From assembly GCF_030816075.1 (NCBI RefSeq), contig NZ_JAUSXO010000001.1, forward strand, positions 1,364,001-1,428,000: a stretch of DNA of 64,000 bases. The letters are read 5' to 3'. This DNA comes from Arthrobacter agilis (GTDB taxonomy: Bacteria > Actinomycetota > Actinomycetes > Actinomycetales > Micrococcaceae). Each line of letters begins with the position of its first letter. Position 1 is the first letter of the stretch. Position numbers and translations under genes: made by a program. The notes under the pieces are model-generated. The model was given only the letters and a program-made list of their open reading frames with translations. It was not told the origin of the DNA and did not search any database. This document shows, piece by piece, positions 8,689 to 16,627 of the stretch.

Positions 8689-9648
8689 GTGCCCGTGCTG
8701 ACGGTCGCCCAACCCCAGGGCCCGGTATCGCCGCCTGCCGTGGAGCGGCGGGCGATTCTCGTTGCAGTGCGGAGCCGTTCGTCGGTCAATGCACCCCTCG
8801 AATGGGCTGCTCGTCGTGCGCGCGCCGCCGATCTGCCGCTCATGCTCGTTCACGCGGTTCCTGCTGCCGACTCGATGCCGCCCGGGACGTGTTACGCCGA
8901 CGTGGTCACCGCGGGCCGCAGAATGCTGCAGGATGAAGCCATTCGGTTGTCCACTGACTATCCGAGCGTGCGGGTCAGCACCTACCTCCACTGCGGGGAC
9001 GTCGTCCATGCCCTGCTCGGGCTATCAGCCGGTGCGTCTCTGCTCGTCGTGGGCGCGGACCGGGTGAACACCCTCACTGGTGTCTTCCAGGGCTCTGTAG
9101 CCATTCAGGTGGTGTTGGGGTCACTCGCTTCGGTCCTGATCATCCCGACCGGTCCACGCGGTAACAGCGAAAAGAATGGTACCGCCCACGGGCACGTCGT
9201 GGTGGGTGTCGATGGTTCTGCGGAGTCCAGCGCGGCCCTGACCCGGGCAGCTGCCGAAGCACATCGGCTAGGTGCTGCGCTGCGCGTGATTGCGGCAGTG
9301 AGACCTGCATCGCCCCCAGCCGAAACCCTGGTGGTCGATACTTCGGCGATGCTTTCGGCGATCCACGCCGCCTATCCGTCCCTGCGCGTGAGTTGGATCG
9401 TGGACGCGCTGCGCACTCCGGCCCGGGCCCTGATGCGACACAGCCCGGATGCCGCCCTGTTGGTGATCGGCCGCCACGGGCGCGGCGCCACAGCAGGAAT
9501 GGGAATCGGCTCGGTCACCCACACCCTGCTACTGCGACCGCCCTGCCCCATGCTCGTCATCACCCTGCCCGACCCTGCGCCGCTGGCCGAGCCGAAAACT
9601 GAGACTGCCCTCGATGAAGTACACCGGCCCCCGCTGGCATTGACGTGA
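8689..9648 (+). CDS. Tandem universal stress protein (two UspA domains)
   Basis: A 319-residue cytosolic protein with two UspA folds. The first covers about residues 20-155 (ILVAVRSRSSVNAPLEWAAR, later LLVVGADRVNTLTG), the second about 167-295 (HVVVGVDGSAESSAALTRAA, later LLVIGRHGRGATAGMGIGSV). The second has the ATP-binding pattern G-x2-G-x9-G-S in degenerate form (GRHGRGATAGMGIGSVTHTLL); the first looks degenerate at that site. Tandem Usps are common in actinobacterial dormancy and hypoxia responses. The start is a GTG with a poor ribosome site, so the exact N-terminus is uncertain. Monocistronic as far as visible. Confidence 0.88.
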   Translation: MPVLTVAQPQGPVSPPAVERRAILVAVRSRSSVNAPLEWAARRARAADLPLMLVHAVPAADSMPPGTCYADVVTAGRRMLQDEAIRLSTDYPSVRVSTYLHCGDVVHALLGLSAGASLLVVGADRVNTLTGVFQGSVAIQVVLGSLASVLIIPTGPRGNSEKNGTAHGHVVVGVDGSAESSAALTRAAAEAHRLGAALRVIAAVRPASPPAETLVVDTSAMLSAIHAAYPSLRVSWIVDALRTPARALMRHSPDAALLVIGRHGRGATAGMGIGSVTHTLLLRPPCPMLVITLPDPAPLAEPKTETALDEVHRPPLALT

Positions 9649-9884
9649 CCACTAACGAGGAGTCCCGTTTGTCCCGGATCCTTTAGAAGCGGCGGCGCAA
9701 GACCCGCTCCTTCGACTGTGTGCGGATCTTCCGGCACGACTGGCAACCCCACTGAACATGACTGGGAAGTGCACTCGTGCCCAAGTTTCCACGCTCCGTC
9801 CCACCGAGGTGCTTCATTGAAAGACAACGTCCCGCGCTTCAACCTCTTGTCACGCCACAAGGTTCTGCCGGTAGACGACGTGAG

Positions 9885-10214
9885 TCAGGGAATCCTACGG
9901 AGGTCCCGCGTCGGTACATCCTGCTGTGAGGTGATGAGAAGTCCAGTGCAGGTGGCCAACACATCCTCCAATGCGCGACGAATCCACACGACCGCTTCAG
10001 TGTTCGCATCCGCATCCGCATCCGCTGACGGCCGTCCGGCCAAATCGGCCACGACGTCATTCAAGACGTCAATGAGGTCCTCCACCTTCCGTAGCTCGCT
10101 ACGCGCATCAATTGGATTAATCGGGGCTGCACCCCGTGCTGAAACCTCTGCATCCTTGCCCAGGACCGGCAAATGCGCCGTGGCGTCATCACAACCTGTT
10201 CCGTTGTCGTTCAT
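9885..10214 (-). CDS. Small 'WIRxALEDVxATCTGL' family protein, second copy
   Basis: A 109-residue paralog of the protein at 2944-3186. The shared core is EAVVWIRRALEDVLATCTGL followed by ITSQQDVPTRDLRRI. The underlying DNA is also clearly similar over about 100 bp, so this is a duplication. A polar N-terminus of about 40 residues precedes a helix (RSELRKVEDLIDVLNDVVADL) and an Ala-Asp repeat encoded by GATGCG-type hexamers near 10.01 kb. I chose the ATG at 10214 for its GAAGGC ribosome site; an upstream ATG at 10250 is an alternative. No function is known. Confidence 0.6.
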   Translation of the reverse strand: MNDNGTGCDDATAHLPVLGKDAEVSARGAAPINPIDARSELRKVEDLIDVLNDVVADLAGRPSADADADANTEAVVWIRRALEDVLATCTGLLITSQQDVPTRDLRRIP

Positions 10215-10445
10215 GGAAGTAGCCTTCGCTCGCGGACAATTAGCAACCATTCGACGACGGGACTAGGCATTCCACAACGGGTCTGCGGTGCCGGCAACGT
10301 CTCGCATCCCATTGCTGGAAGGGGCGTCACCACGACGTGGCTCCCGAGCGACGATACCTAATAGAAGTGGTGAAGGCAGCACAACGTGCGATCCCCCCTC
10401 GGGCGAGACGGGCTGGCCCACGGCGGTAGCTAGCACCTAGATCGG

Positions 10446-11039
10446 GTGCAGCTAGAGAGTGCAACCTTCGCTACCGGCGAAAGCGCCGGGGTCGCCGTTG
10501 CTGAGATCAGCCTGAATTATGGTGGGTTCCAGCTGAGTGAGACCGTCAATCCTCCGGGAGTGGATGGGTGCAAGGATCGGCGGGTCGAGGTGTTGGTGCC
10601 TGGGCAGGCTCGTACCATCCCGCCCGCAGGAAGGGTCTGGCTGAACCCCACCGGTACACCGGTGGTTCCCGCCGACTGGGACCAGTCATTGGCCCACGCC
10701 CTGGGGGTCTTCTACAACGGGATCTCCACCGGCAAAGACTGGCGCGGACGACCCATTACCGGCGCGAGCTTCCTGCTGTGCTTCAACTCCCATGACCGGT
10801 CAGTGACCTTCACGCTGCCACCGGCCGAATACTTTCCGAGATAGGAAGTGGTCCTGGGCACCGCCCGCAGAAGCGCCAGCACCGGTGTGACAGCAGCCGG
10901 AACAGACCTTGAGGTGACGAGCAAATCAGTCCTCATCCCCCCGCGCCTGCACAATCCCCAGCCGAAGCCGCCCCACTTCGCAGCCGCGGCCCTCGCCGCC
11001 CTCACCGCCAGGGCAACCGGAAACACCGGCACCGGCTAG
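10446..11039 (+). pseudogene. C-terminal remnant of a glycogen debranching enzyme (GlgX-type) with an amber codon
   Basis: The reading frame matches only the C-terminal beta-domain of GlgX/isoamylase-type enzymes: a VWLNPTGTPVVPADWDQSLA segment, then HALGVFYNG, GASFLLCFNSHD and FTLPPAEY. In intact enzymes the next motif is a tryptophan followed by E/xVVLDTA. Here codon 10842-10844 is TAG where TGG is expected, and the same frame continues EVVLGTA and then AGTDLEVTSKSVLI to a stop at 11039. The catalytic barrel is absent upstream. So this is a truncated gene with a nonsense change, not a functional debranching enzyme. The proline/alanine tail after SVLI is atypical. Confidence 0.72.
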
Positions 11040-11200
11040 AGGAGATCGTCTTACTGTCCAGGCAATACAGAACGATGCCCAGGGGAATGACCTGGCGGGC
11101 TGAGCGGAACGAACGGCCGCGAGGAGTGAAGGATTCCGCTACCCGGGCAGACCGCTGCCCGCACAGCTCTGCGGGTACGGGCAAAAGGCCATACTGCTTG

Positions 11201-11246
11201 AACTGCCAGCACCCCCCGGTGCACGCGAGGGGAGGTACTGGCAGTT
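11201..11246 (-). terminator. Inverted repeat after hsp20
   Basis: AACTGCCAG at 11201-11209 pairs with CTGGCAGTT at 11238-11246, just beyond the hsp20 stop. The loop is about 28 bases and no clear T-run follows on the minus strand, so a transcription terminator is plausible but not certain. Confidence 0.4.
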
Positions 11247-11261
11247 GGGAGAGGGGTGATC

Positions 11262-11732
11262 TTACGCTTCGGCGCCTTCCTGACGTCCGTCGTCGGACTG
11301 GGACGCCTCGATGGCCGTCGACTCAACCGGAGAAGAAGACTCTCCGCTGACAATCTCGATCTTGCGCGGCTTGGCGCGCTCACTGACGGGGATCATCACG
11401 CTCAGGACGCCGTTCTCGTACCGGGCGGAGATGCCCTCGGTGTCGACGCCCTGGCCCAGGTTGAGCTGGCGGAGGAACGAGCCGCTCTCGCGCTCACGGG
11501 TCAGCCACTTGACGCCCTCGGCACTGCGCAGCGTGCGCTCCGCGCGGATGGTGAGGAGCTGGCCGTCCACGTCGATGTCGACCGATCCGGGATCGATGCC
11601 CGGAAGATCCGCCGAGAGGATGTAGTGGTCCTTCTCGCGGTAGAGGTCCATCGGCATGAGGCGCAGTCCGGGGCGGCTCTCGAGGAGGGCGCCGGCAACG
11701 CGGTCCAGCTCGCGGAATGGATCGAACTTCAT
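11262..11732 (-). CDS. Hsp20/alpha-crystallin family small heat-shock protein
   Basis: A 156-residue chaperone that holds unfolding proteins. The alpha-crystallin domain spans about residues 30-130: MDLYREKDHYILSADLPGID at its start, DGQLLTIRAER in the middle, and the family signature ARYENGVLSVMIPVSE near the end. The tail PRKIEIVSG carries the IxI-type motif that docks oligomers. The N-terminus MKFDPFRELDRV is typical for actinobacterial members and supports the ATG at 11732, with AAGGAG 15 bases upstream; a GTG 11 codons earlier is the alternative. Two heat-shock repressor sites lie upstream. Confidence 0.92.
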   Translation of the reverse strand: MKFDPFRELDRVAGALLESRPGLRLMPMDLYREKDHYILSADLPGIDPGSVDIDVDGQLLTIRAERTLRSAEGVKWLTRERESGSFLRQLNLGQGVDTEGISARYENGVLSVMIPVSERAKPRKIEIVSGESSSPVESTAIEASQSDDGRQEGAEA

Positions 11733-11785
11733 GGCCACTGGAAACAACTCCTTCGCATATGCCACCGGTAGGTGGAGTACTGAAG

Positions 11786-11806
11786 GTTGAGCGTCCTTCG
11801 CTCAAC
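11786..11806 (-). promoter_or_regulatory. HAIR-like operator (HspR site)
   Basis: The palindrome GTTGAG-N9-CTCAAC matches the core of the HAIR element (TTGAG-N9-CTCAA), the binding site of the HspR repressor in actinobacteria. It lies about 55-75 bases upstream of the hsp20 start. Assignment is by sequence match and context. Confidence 0.68.
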
Positions 11807-11817
11807 TACGAAAAATG

Positions 11818-11844
11818 TTAGCACTCGACCCCTGCGAGTGCCAG
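11818..11844 (-). promoter_or_regulatory. CIRCE operator (HrcA site)
   Basis: TTAGCACTC, a nine-base spacer, then GAGTGCCAG: the left arm is a perfect CIRCE half-site and the right arm differs from GAGTGCTAA at two bases. CIRCE is bound by HrcA. Together with the adjacent HAIR-like palindrome it implies dual repression of hsp20. Confidence 0.8.
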
Positions 11845-12127
11845 ACCGTGGTGTCGGCATAACGAGCCTGATCTTCAGGTGCCGCTCGTCGTCTGCCTTG
11901 CTCCCGTTTCGAGCGGCGAACAGGGCCCCACGTGCTGAACGCAGGTCGGGCGGAAAAGCGTCCACGAACTGTTTTTGGTCGTAAGCGAGACGTTTTGGTC
12001 AATCGGGCCACACTATTATCGTGGAGGACGCAATCACCAAGGAGGGTTTCAGTGGCATCCTTGGGGATCTTAATATGTCGTCCTACCTTTTGACCTGCGA
12101 AAAAGCACCGAGTGGCTGGAGGCACCC
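11845..12127 (+). promoter_or_regulatory. Leader region of the GAF-ANTAR gene with a repeat pair and a short leader ORF
   Basis: Two copies of TTTTGGTC end at 11980 and 12000, exactly 20 bp apart, about two helical turns. A 13-codon ORF (GTG 12052 to TGA 12093) follows an AAGGAGG ribosome site at optimal spacing, 35 bases before the start of the next gene. The repeats may bind a regulator and the mini-ORF may be a leader peptide. Both are inferences. Confidence 0.42.
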
Positions 12128-12862
12128 GTGGATCCCGTACCTCCCATTACCGAGCTCGGTGTGATCATCGGACGCACGAAGGGCTTCCTGCTCACAGAAC
12201 AAACCGCCCAGCACGCCGTAAACGAACTAGCCGAGGCCGCCCGGAGCGTCATCGACCATGCTGAGGGTGCGGGAGTCTCCCTGGTTGCAGGCGGGGAGCG
12301 AACCAGCGTCGGATCTACCGACTCCTACGTGTTGGCCGCCGACCAGCTCCAGTACAAGCTGGGGGAAGGGCCATGCCTGACCGCCTGGGCCACAGGACAG
12401 GCGCAGATCATCGATGACACGACCACAGATGAAAGATGGAAGTTTTGGAATGCCGCGGCCGCCGAAGCCGGTATTCGCTCCTGCGCGACCTCCCCCCTGA
12501 TCCGAGGCAAGGAATCCATCGGGGCACTGAAAGTCTACGCACGCTCACCGAACGCATTCACGCCCGCTGATACTCAGGTACTCGCCCATCTTGCTACCGC
12601 CGCCGCAGCCCTGCTCGGGCACATCCAGGCCAGCGACACACCCCAGCGCATCAACGCCGAGGTGAGTCACGCCCTCAACAGCAAGAGCACCACCGACATT
12701 GCCCGGGGCATCATCATGGAACGCCACAACTTCGACCCCGATGAAGCGCTTGAGCACATGCTCGGTCTAGCCGTTGATGCCCGTATGACCATGGCCGATG
12801 TTGCAAGGACCATCATGGCCCGACACGACCCCGGGACCTTCCACATCATGGATGGCAGCTGA
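12128..12862 (+). CDS. GAF-ANTAR domain protein
   Basis: A 244-residue predicted antiterminator. GAF at about residues 25-165 (VSLVAGGERTSVGSTDS, YKLGEGPCLTAW, SCATSPLIRGKESIGALKVY) and ANTAR at about 170-232 (DIARGIIMERHNFDPDEALE, then DARMTMADVARTIM). The GTG start has GGAGG upstream. Its stop overlaps the next ATG as TGATG, so it is coupled to a 'VWVxY' protein. That coupling links the unknown small domain to ANTAR signalling. Confidence 0.88.
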   Translation: MDPVPPITELGVIIGRTKGFLLTEQTAQHAVNELAEAARSVIDHAEGAGVSLVAGGERTSVGSTDSYVLAADQLQYKLGEGPCLTAWATGQAQIIDDTTTDERWKFWNAAAAEAGIRSCATSPLIRGKESIGALKVYARSPNAFTPADTQVLAHLATAAAALLGHIQASDTPQRINAEVSHALNSKSTTDIARGIIMERHNFDPDEALEHMLGLAVDARMTMADVARTIMARHDPGTFHIMDGS

Positions 12863-13305
12863 TGCACGGCGAGCAGGATCACGGCGATCCCGGTGCCAAC
12901 TCTCAGAGCGAGCCCGGTGATGCCCTTCACCGGGAAACCGGAGATGATGCCGGAGCTCGGAAAAACAGAGACGGAAACGGGGCCAATGCCAGTGTTGGCA
13001 CCACGAACAGCAACAGCACCAGAAACACCCGCAGGAGCGCCGAACAACGTCTTCTAACCACCAGGGCAATCCACGAAGCGGAACTCACAATCGCCGATGT
13101 GTGGCTGCGCTACTTCTCTTTCTCCGGCGCCGTCGCGGAATACGAAGTCCACGCCTACTTACAGGGACTAATCAATCTGCCCCGCCTGCAACGCGACCTC
13201 CTCGCGCAGGCAGTGAACGAACTGATCGATGAGCAACCCGACCCGCGCAGGGCTCCTTCCGACGCCGACTTCGACGACCTTCCAGGAGACGACCTCGACG
13301 ATTGA
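12862..13305 (+). CDS. 'VWVxY' domain protein coupled to a GAF-ANTAR gene
   Basis: A 147-residue protein. The first 60 residues are low-complexity and polar (Gly, Asn, Asp, Arg), probably disordered. Residues of about 70-125 carry the recurring domain: VWLRYFSFSGAVAEYEVHAY, LQGLINLPRLQRDLLAQAVN, EL. An acidic tail follows. The start overlaps the preceding stop as TGATG, indicating translational coupling and probably a shared complex. I know no name for this domain. A protein-like stretch continues in the same frame for 63 codons after the TGA. Confidence 0.7.
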   Translation: MHGEQDHGDPGANSQSEPGDALHRETGDDAGARKNRDGNGANASVGTTNSNSTRNTRRSAEQRLLTTRAIHEAELTIADVWLRYFSFSGAVAEYEVHAYLQGLINLPRLQRDLLAQAVNELIDEQPDPRRAPSDADFDDLPGDDLDD

Positions 13306-13497
13306 GAGCTGAAGGACGCGAGGTGCCTGTCAAACCTGTTGAATGACTCAATCACGGGCGCATGGGATGAAGTCCTGACCATCGACGCCGACGATGCCAA
13401 CAACCTTCAGGACCTGCTGTCCTCAGCCGAGGCCGTGTACTACGACGTTCAACGCCGGACCCTGATGTTCGGCGCCACAACAGCCGGCCACCACTAA
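13306..13497 (+). other. In-frame coding-like extension after a stop codon
   Basis: Directly after the TGA at 13303-13305 the same frame stays open to a TAA near 13497 and reads like genuine protein (WDEVLTIDADDANNLQDLLS, AEAVYYDVQRRTLMFGATT). There is no ATG or GTG in this frame ahead of the coding-like part; TTG at 13339 is the best internal start, with GAGGTG at long spacing. It may be a separate small gene with a rare start, a tail cut off by a nonsense change, or a readthrough product. Confidence 0.35.
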
Positions 13498-13651
13498 CAC
13501 CCGCCCGCTTTCGGCACTGAGTACCTGCAGGAGAACAACAGTCCGACATCGGGAAGGGACCAACAGACGTACCAAGCTTCATTCTCAACACACAGAATTC
13601 ATGAGTGCCTCTCACGAGAGGCACTCGCAAAATAGCCATGCTGCGCCTGAA

Positions 13652-13876
13652 CTACGTCCTGCCTGATTCGAGCGCGTCTATCGCGTCCAGAACCACCAGC
13701 GATGGCAGGTCAGCTACCGCGGCGACAGTGGCAAGCGGTTCTCCATGGCTGATCGCAGATCTGACAGCGGCTTGAAGTTCAGTCGCATGGAAGGGATCCG
13801 TGAGGTGGCCACCGTCCACGGCAGGAGTGTTGGATCGCGCAGCGCTGACTACTCGTTCGAGGTCATCCGAACCCAT
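13652..13876 (-). CDS. Hypothetical protein, 74 residues
   Basis: The ATG follows a strong GGGAGGG ribosome site. The product is helical and soluble (LQAAVRSAISHGEPLATVAA, then LPSLVVLDAIDALESG), a pattern like a small helix-turn-helix or adaptor protein, but no family is recognisable. It lies alone between the GAF-ANTAR unit and the broken GNAT copy. Confidence 0.62.
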   Translation of the reverse strand: MGSDDLERVVSAARSNTPAVDGGHLTDPFHATELQAAVRSAISHGEPLATVAAVADLPSLVVLDAIDALESGRT

Positions 13877-14014
13877 GGTCCCTCCCAGTGGCGTCGATGC
13901 TTGCTTTAGTCTCCACTGTCACTGTGCAGCTACGAAATAGCGAGCAAAAGGTCGAAGTCCTTGCCGGATTGCCAATGAGGGGGTGGGAGGCATGCGGGTG
14001 CTGACTGTCGAGCC

Positions 14015-14293
14015 CCTAGCAACAGGCTGGCCAATGATGACCTCGCACTGGGGGTTGACGGCTAGGAAGGTGAATGGCAGAGCGCATTGCGGCATGAGAC
14101 CCACGCCGCATTGTGTGCGTTGAGCACGCGGTAGCACATAAGAACCCCGTCGAAGCCCTGGTCCCGGAAGGCGGGTTGTTCGACTCCGTCGAAGGGAGCT
14201 AGCTCCGCCCCAACGATCCCGTACTTCACATACAGGGGAGACGCCGCCGTCAATGATCAGCTCAAACCCGCAATACACGGGTTGTCGCGACAC
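14015..14293 (-). pseudogene. Frame-broken copy of the GNAT-like domain
   Basis: Three pieces in two reading frames line up with the C-terminal domain of the protein at 93-731: FELIIDGG in the first frame, then LYVKYGIVGAELAPFDGVEQ and FDGVLMCYRVLNAHN in a second frame, then GLMPQCALPFTFLAVNPQCE and VIIGQPV back in the first. Two compensating frameshifts, near 14.24 and 14.10 kb, therefore disrupt it. It is a decayed duplicate. Confidence 0.7.
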
Positions 14294-14480
14294 GATCCCG
14301 AACCTTCCGGCTGCCCCCTCACGCCGAAACTCTCCCGCCGATTCTCTCCGCTTTTCTCAAACGCACCCCCAGCAAGACATCAGCGCCCGAGCCGCCAAGA
14401 GACTGAGCAGCCCAAAACCTCGGTAAACAGCCCACGAACACCACTTAGCAATCGTCAGAAGAGCCGGGCGGTAGAGAAGA

Positions 14481-14506
14481 GGCCGGACCACCACAGTGGT
14501 CCGGCC
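14481..14506 (-). terminator. Strong hairpin terminator
   Basis: GGCCGGACCAC and GTGGTCCGGCC form an 11-bp perfect stem with a four-base loop, about 20 bases beyond the stop of the small protein at 14526-14609. The minus strand continues TCTTCTCT, so it fits a rho-independent terminator for that gene. Confidence 0.75.
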
Positions 14507-14525
14507 CTCCGCTGACGGGATGGAT

Positions 14526-14609
14526 CTACTTCTCATCGCCGTCTTTGCCGTCGAAGGTGGCCTTCGCCTTGTCTTTGGCCTTATCGGCTAGTCCATCAAG
14601 GTCCGCCAT
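14526..14609 (-). CDS. Very small Lys/Asp-rich protein, 27 residues
   Basis: The frame from ATG 14609 to TAG 14526 encodes a 27-residue hydrophilic helix (MADLDGLADKAKDKAKATFD). A GAAGGA ribosome site sits at good spacing, and a strong hairpin terminator follows the stop, so expression is likely. The AKDKAKAT pattern recalls CsbD-like and other small stress proteins of actinobacteria, but it is too short to assign. Confidence 0.6.
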   Translation of the reverse strand: MADLDGLADKAKDKAKATFDGKDGDEK

Positions 14610-14857
14610 AAGGTGAGTCCTTCCGTCGAATCGGTCCGCGGTCCTGTCGTGGGCTGCAGCAGTGTGACCCGACCATGGTGTACTCACGCGGCGATAGGAG
14701 CCAGGGTGGTGCCCTTTGGCAGAGAGAACCCCATACGCAACCGGGTTGCTACCCTAAAGTAGTAAGCCTGCTGATAAACCAGTGCGGGAATCACAGCTGG
14801 GTGATGCGACGGCAACCCACAGCTTGGGCGGGACTGCCGGCATGGAAGGTTCTGGAT

Positions 14858-15721
14858 ATGAGCGCGCGGATGCAGGTTGAACAGTTGAGGAAGGTTCTGT
14901 CGGAGACGGGACTTACTCTTCAGAGTGTTTGGGTCAGCTACTACGGCTTGGGTGGGGCTGTCTCGCGCTTCAAGCTCGAGGCGTACATGGCAGGGATGTT
15001 GGTGCTGCAGGACGTTGAGTGCGACATACTGGCCGACGCGACCAATGAGTTGCTGTCCGGAATCGGTGCGACGAGCCGGATCAGCCGTTACTCTGACGAC
15101 GTCCCGGCCGTATCAGCGGGGGACTCCCGACGTGATCTCGGTATAGCGGGAGCTTTCCTGTTTACCGCTCAGGAGCAGGAACAGGAACGTCTGCACGCGG
15201 TGACCCGGACCCAACTGCTAGACACGGCGCAGGAGGACCGGTTCGACCGGATTACCCGGGAAGCCAAGGAGTACTTCCAGGTCAGCTCCGTCATCGTCGC
15301 GCTGATCGATGATCGCCGGCAGTTCCTAAAATCCGTCATCGGCTCGGTCGAGCAGAACATGCCGCGGGAAATTTCGTTCTGCAACGCGACAATACGTACC
15401 GCCGGGCCGCTCATTGTCCGGGACGCGCTCGAGGATGAGCGTTTCAGGGAGAACCCGCTGGTGCTGGGCGAGCCCTACATCCGTTTCTACGCCGGCTACC
15501 CGTTGCGGGGCCCGGGCGGATGGACGGTCGGCACCTTGTGTGTAATCGATCAGCAACCGCGGGAGTACTCCACACGCGATGGCAGGAAGCTTCGCACCCT
15601 CGCCCGGCAGGTCGAGGACGAAATCAACGGTCAACGGCTCCTGCCGGACTCCGGTGAGGAAACTTCATCGGATGCAAGCCAGGAGACGCAGCAGGACCGC
15701 GGCCAGGGCTCGGGTCAGTAA
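14858..15721 (+). CDS. 'VWVxY' domain fused to a GAF domain
   Basis: A 287-residue protein. Residues 1-90 carry the recurring small domain (VWVSYYGLGGAVSRFKLEAY, MAGMLVLQDVECDILADATN, EL). A link of about 25 residues leads to a GAF domain at about 115-265 (RTQLLDTAQEDRFDRITREA, FLKSVIGSVEQNMPREISFC, FYAGYPLRGPGGWTVGTLCV), which resembles the GAF module common before signalling domains, but no output domain follows. I chose the ATG at 14858 for its GGAAGG ribosome site; the 61 upstream codons look non-coding. The stop overlaps the convergent GAF-ANTAR gene by seven bases. Confidence 0.8.
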   Translation: MSARMQVEQLRKVLSETGLTLQSVWVSYYGLGGAVSRFKLEAYMAGMLVLQDVECDILADATNELLSGIGATSRISRYSDDVPAVSAGDSRRDLGIAGAFLFTAQEQEQERLHAVTRTQLLDTAQEDRFDRITREAKEYFQVSSVIVALIDDRRQFLKSVIGSVEQNMPREISFCNATIRTAGPLIVRDALEDERFRENPLVLGEPYIRFYAGYPLRGPGGWTVGTLCVIDQQPREYSTRDGRKLRTLARQVEDEINGQRLLPDSGEETSSDASQETQQDRGQGSGQ

Positions 15722-16479
15722 TCGAAGTGCGTGCGGACAGGTCCTGTCTGTCCGAGGGACGCCAAGAGGTTGGCTGCGAGATCCCGCAGTTTGACGTTGC
15801 GTCCCTGGGAGGCCGCGCGGAGGATGGTGATCGCTTCGTCCTGGCTGCACCGGTTCTGGCCCATGATGGCTCCAACCGCGAGGTCGATTTCTGTTCGGGA
15901 TTCCATGGCTGCACGCATATGGCTGGCACTCTCGCTGAGGGTCGCGATGCGCACGGCGAGGCGTAGGGATTTGGAAGCATCACGGGCGAAGCCTTCGGCG
16001 ACGGCGATACTCGTGTCCGTAAACGCGTTCGGTTCGGTGGAGTAGAAGTCCAGACCCGCGCTGGTGCCGGCTTCAAGCCGGATGGGGATACCCAACGCCG
16101 AGCGGATTCCGTGGCCCGCGATGGCCTGGCGGTATTCGGGGAATCGGGTTTCGGTGAGGAAATCCGGGATGTGCACGGTATAGCCCTCGCGGGCAGCCCG
16201 GAGGCACGGTCCGTCGTCGAACCCGTACTGCACTTCATCCATCACCCGCGCGTGCTCGCTGCTGCTGGCAACCGTGGCCATGGACCTCGGGCGCAGAAGG
16301 GTCACCCCGCAGAAAATGTTGCCGTGGGCGCCGGTGAAAGCGGTCGAGGCGACGGTCACCAGGCCGTCGAGGAACTGATGGACGTCCTCACTGTCGAGCA
16401 CCATGTCCTGCAAGACGGCGATGGTCTCGTTCTCGGCCGCGTCTACGGCGAGTTCCCTCTCATCAGGCACAGCGGTCAT
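15715..16479 (-). CDS. GAF-ANTAR domain protein
   Basis: A 254-residue paralog of the protein at 2120-2887. GAF at about residues 35-180 (IFCGVTLLRPRSMATVASSS, DEVQYGFDDGPCL) and ANTAR at about 185-245 (LAVGAIMGQNRCSQDEAITI, NVKLRDLAANLLASLG). Predicted RNA-binding antiterminator. It is convergent with the VWVxY-GAF gene and overlaps its end by seven bases, so the pair may regulate each other by transcriptional interference; that is inference. Confidence 0.88.
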   Translation of the reverse strand: MTAVPDERELAVDAAENETIAVLQDMVLDSEDVHQFLDGLVTVASTAFTGAHGNIFCGVTLLRPRSMATVASSSEHARVMDEVQYGFDDGPCLRAAREGYTVHIPDFLTETRFPEYRQAIAGHGIRSALGIPIRLEAGTSAGLDFYSTEPNAFTDTSIAVAEGFARDASKSLRLAVRIATLSESASHMRAAMESRTEIDLAVGAIMGQNRCSQDEAITILRAASQGRNVKLRDLAANLLASLGQTGPVRTHFDY

Positions 16480-16627
16480 TTCCTTACCGACTCCAGTGGA
16501 GTCAACACAACGCGGGCACTCCTAAGCCAGTCAAAGGACCAGGGCACGATGGCGGAGAATCAATGACCAGCAGCAGGTGACAGACGACAGCAATCCCAGA
16601 ATACCGGGCAAAGATCCTGCAACCGTT

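Noticed and set aside
8417-8701. 95-codon plus-strand frame before the Usp gene
   Set aside because: Protein-like only in the last third, no ribosome site and overlaps the Usp start.
9718-10266. 182-codon plus-strand frame
   Set aside because: Antisense to the WIRxALEDV-family gene, whose protein is supported by a paralog.
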